Of a stretch of DNA of 5,537 nucleotides, positions 5,158 through 5,537 are shown in pieces. This stretch comes from JBOHHR01 sp050740975. Lineage in GTDB: Bacteria > Pseudomonadota > Gammaproteobacteria > JBOHHR01. The DNA is taken from NCBI GenBank assembly GCA_050740975.1, contig JBOIEE010000354.1:1-5537 (forward strand), written 5' to 3'. Made by a program: the position numbers and the translations under genes. Numbering within the stretch: the stretch's first letter is position 1; the number at the start of each line of letters is the position of its first letter. Under the pieces are notes generated by a model that was not told the DNA's origin, did not search any database, and saw only the letters and a list, made by a program, of their open reading frames with translations.

Positions 5158-5503
5158 AGGATAGGAAGATTCTCGGTCACAGCCAGAGCGTAGGCGAAGC
5201 AGTCGCCCAGGTTCAAGGGGAAGCGTCTACGTGCTTGGGCGGCGATAAACGCGTGCTGGGTCGTCGGTGCGATAAACTCGATGGGCGTATTGGCCAACAG
5301 TGTTTGCAACCCAGCGGCTGCTGTGGGATGCCGGTAGTCGACCACAATGATGGCCTCGGCCAGATTGACCGTACTCATTTTCAGCTCGCCTTTGGCGCCA
5401 TCGAGTTGGACGGCAACCCATCGAGCGTTTGGTTCAGCCAGGGCGATGCAGACACGATGGCCGAGGTATCAACGACCAAGATAGCCTTTCTCCCAGAGGT
5501 CAT
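5136..5503 (-). pseudogene. vapC: VapC-type PIN-domain toxin, frameshifted and C-terminally truncated
   Basis: VapC toxins are PIN-domain, Mg-dependent RNases neutralised by VapB. The start region reads ILVVDTSAIV (5482-5453) with the first catalytic Asp in VVDTSA. It then shifts frame between 5453 and 5450, by two extra bases or one missing. The new frame continues CIALAEPNARWVAVQLDGAK, then MSTVNLAEAIIVV with the conserved Glu, and LNLGDCFAYALAVTENLPIL with the third acidic residue. The expected ending (F-K-G-N-D-F..TD) is replaced by TFRINR and a TAG at 5138-5136, so the last acidic site is lost too. An automated call would start at the internal ATG 5378 and miss the catalytic Asp. The true start may be TTG 5479, with an AAAGG ribosome binding site five bases upstream, or ATG 5503. 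It overlaps the antitoxin stop, the usual vapBC coupling. Confidence 0.75.
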
Positions 5504-5537
5504 CCTCGGTAACGAGTTTCGCATTGGGATTTTCTGG
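5469..5537 (-). CDS. vapB: VapB-type antitoxin, C-terminal end only
   Basis: Twenty-two codons enter from the right edge and end in TGA at 5471-5469. They read ENPNAKLVTEDDLWEKGYLG after the first Pro. This acidic tail with an aromatic and a final basic residue is typical of the toxin-binding C-terminus of antitoxins paired with PIN toxins. The DNA-binding N-terminal domain lies outside the window, so its class (AbrB, ribbon-helix-helix or Phd) cannot be told. Its stop overlaps the start of vapC, consistent with translational coupling. The visible part has no lesion. If functional it would now lack an active partner. Confidence 0.6.
   Translation of the reverse strand, partial: PENPNAKLVTEDDLWEKGYLGR

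Noticed and set aside
4933..5193. 86-codon plus-strand open frame opposite the unrecognised minus-strand frame
   Set aside because: No recognisable motif, no ribosome binding site, and it runs antisense into the vapC tail.
1..5537. CRISPR array, tRNA or rRNA genes, transposase
   Set aside because: I saw no regularly spaced direct repeats, no cloverleaf, no rRNA-like sequence and no DDE or HUH transposase motif in either strand.

Overview
The window looks like a chromosomal segment of a lipopolysaccharide-bearing Gram-negative bacterium, most likely a proteobacterium. It carries an LpxD (lipid A synthesis), a glutathione reductase with the proteobacterial motif pattern, a Pcm repair methyltransferase and the start of a DinB polymerase. 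Base composition is fairly GC-rich apart from an AT-rich patch near 3980-4050.

Left half, mostly minus strand. Reading in the direction of transcription the order is pcm (start near 3875), lpxD (2895-1834), gor (1820-486) and dinB (from 116, running off the left edge). lpxD and gor are 13 bases apart and probably co-transcribed. lpxD has a good sigma70-type promoter almost on top of its ATG. gor is interrupted by a single in-frame amber codon where relatives typically carry Trp. Between lpxD and pcm lies a short plus-strand scrap of an RND metal-efflux pump gene with an internal deletion. Between gor and dinB (about 205-487) there is no convincing gene. That stretch is a run of nested stem-loops, including a roughly 108-base arm, whose sequence and layout recall domain I of a group II intron.

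Right half (about 4030-5537) is a graveyard of accessory genes. On the plus strand come a frameshifted DUF1902 (HicB-like) gene, possibly the first codons of a lost hicA, and a DUF29 gene broken in at least two places. On the minus strand come the C-terminus of a VapB-type antitoxin, a vapC (PIN toxin) with a frameshift after its first catalytic Asp and a truncated C-terminus, an unrecognised open frame overlapping the end of vapC, and a short Gp157-like phage gene remnant that also appears internally deleted.

Only lpxD and pcm are complete and look functional. About six of the remaining loci carry lesions. The internal deletions point to genuine decay. The single-base lesions (gor amber, vapC frameshift) could also be sequencing or assembly errors. 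I did not find a coherent new multi-gene system. The most interesting signals are the structured element at 205-487, the clean amber in gor, the near-leaderless lpxD promoter and the decayed toxin-antitoxin cluster.
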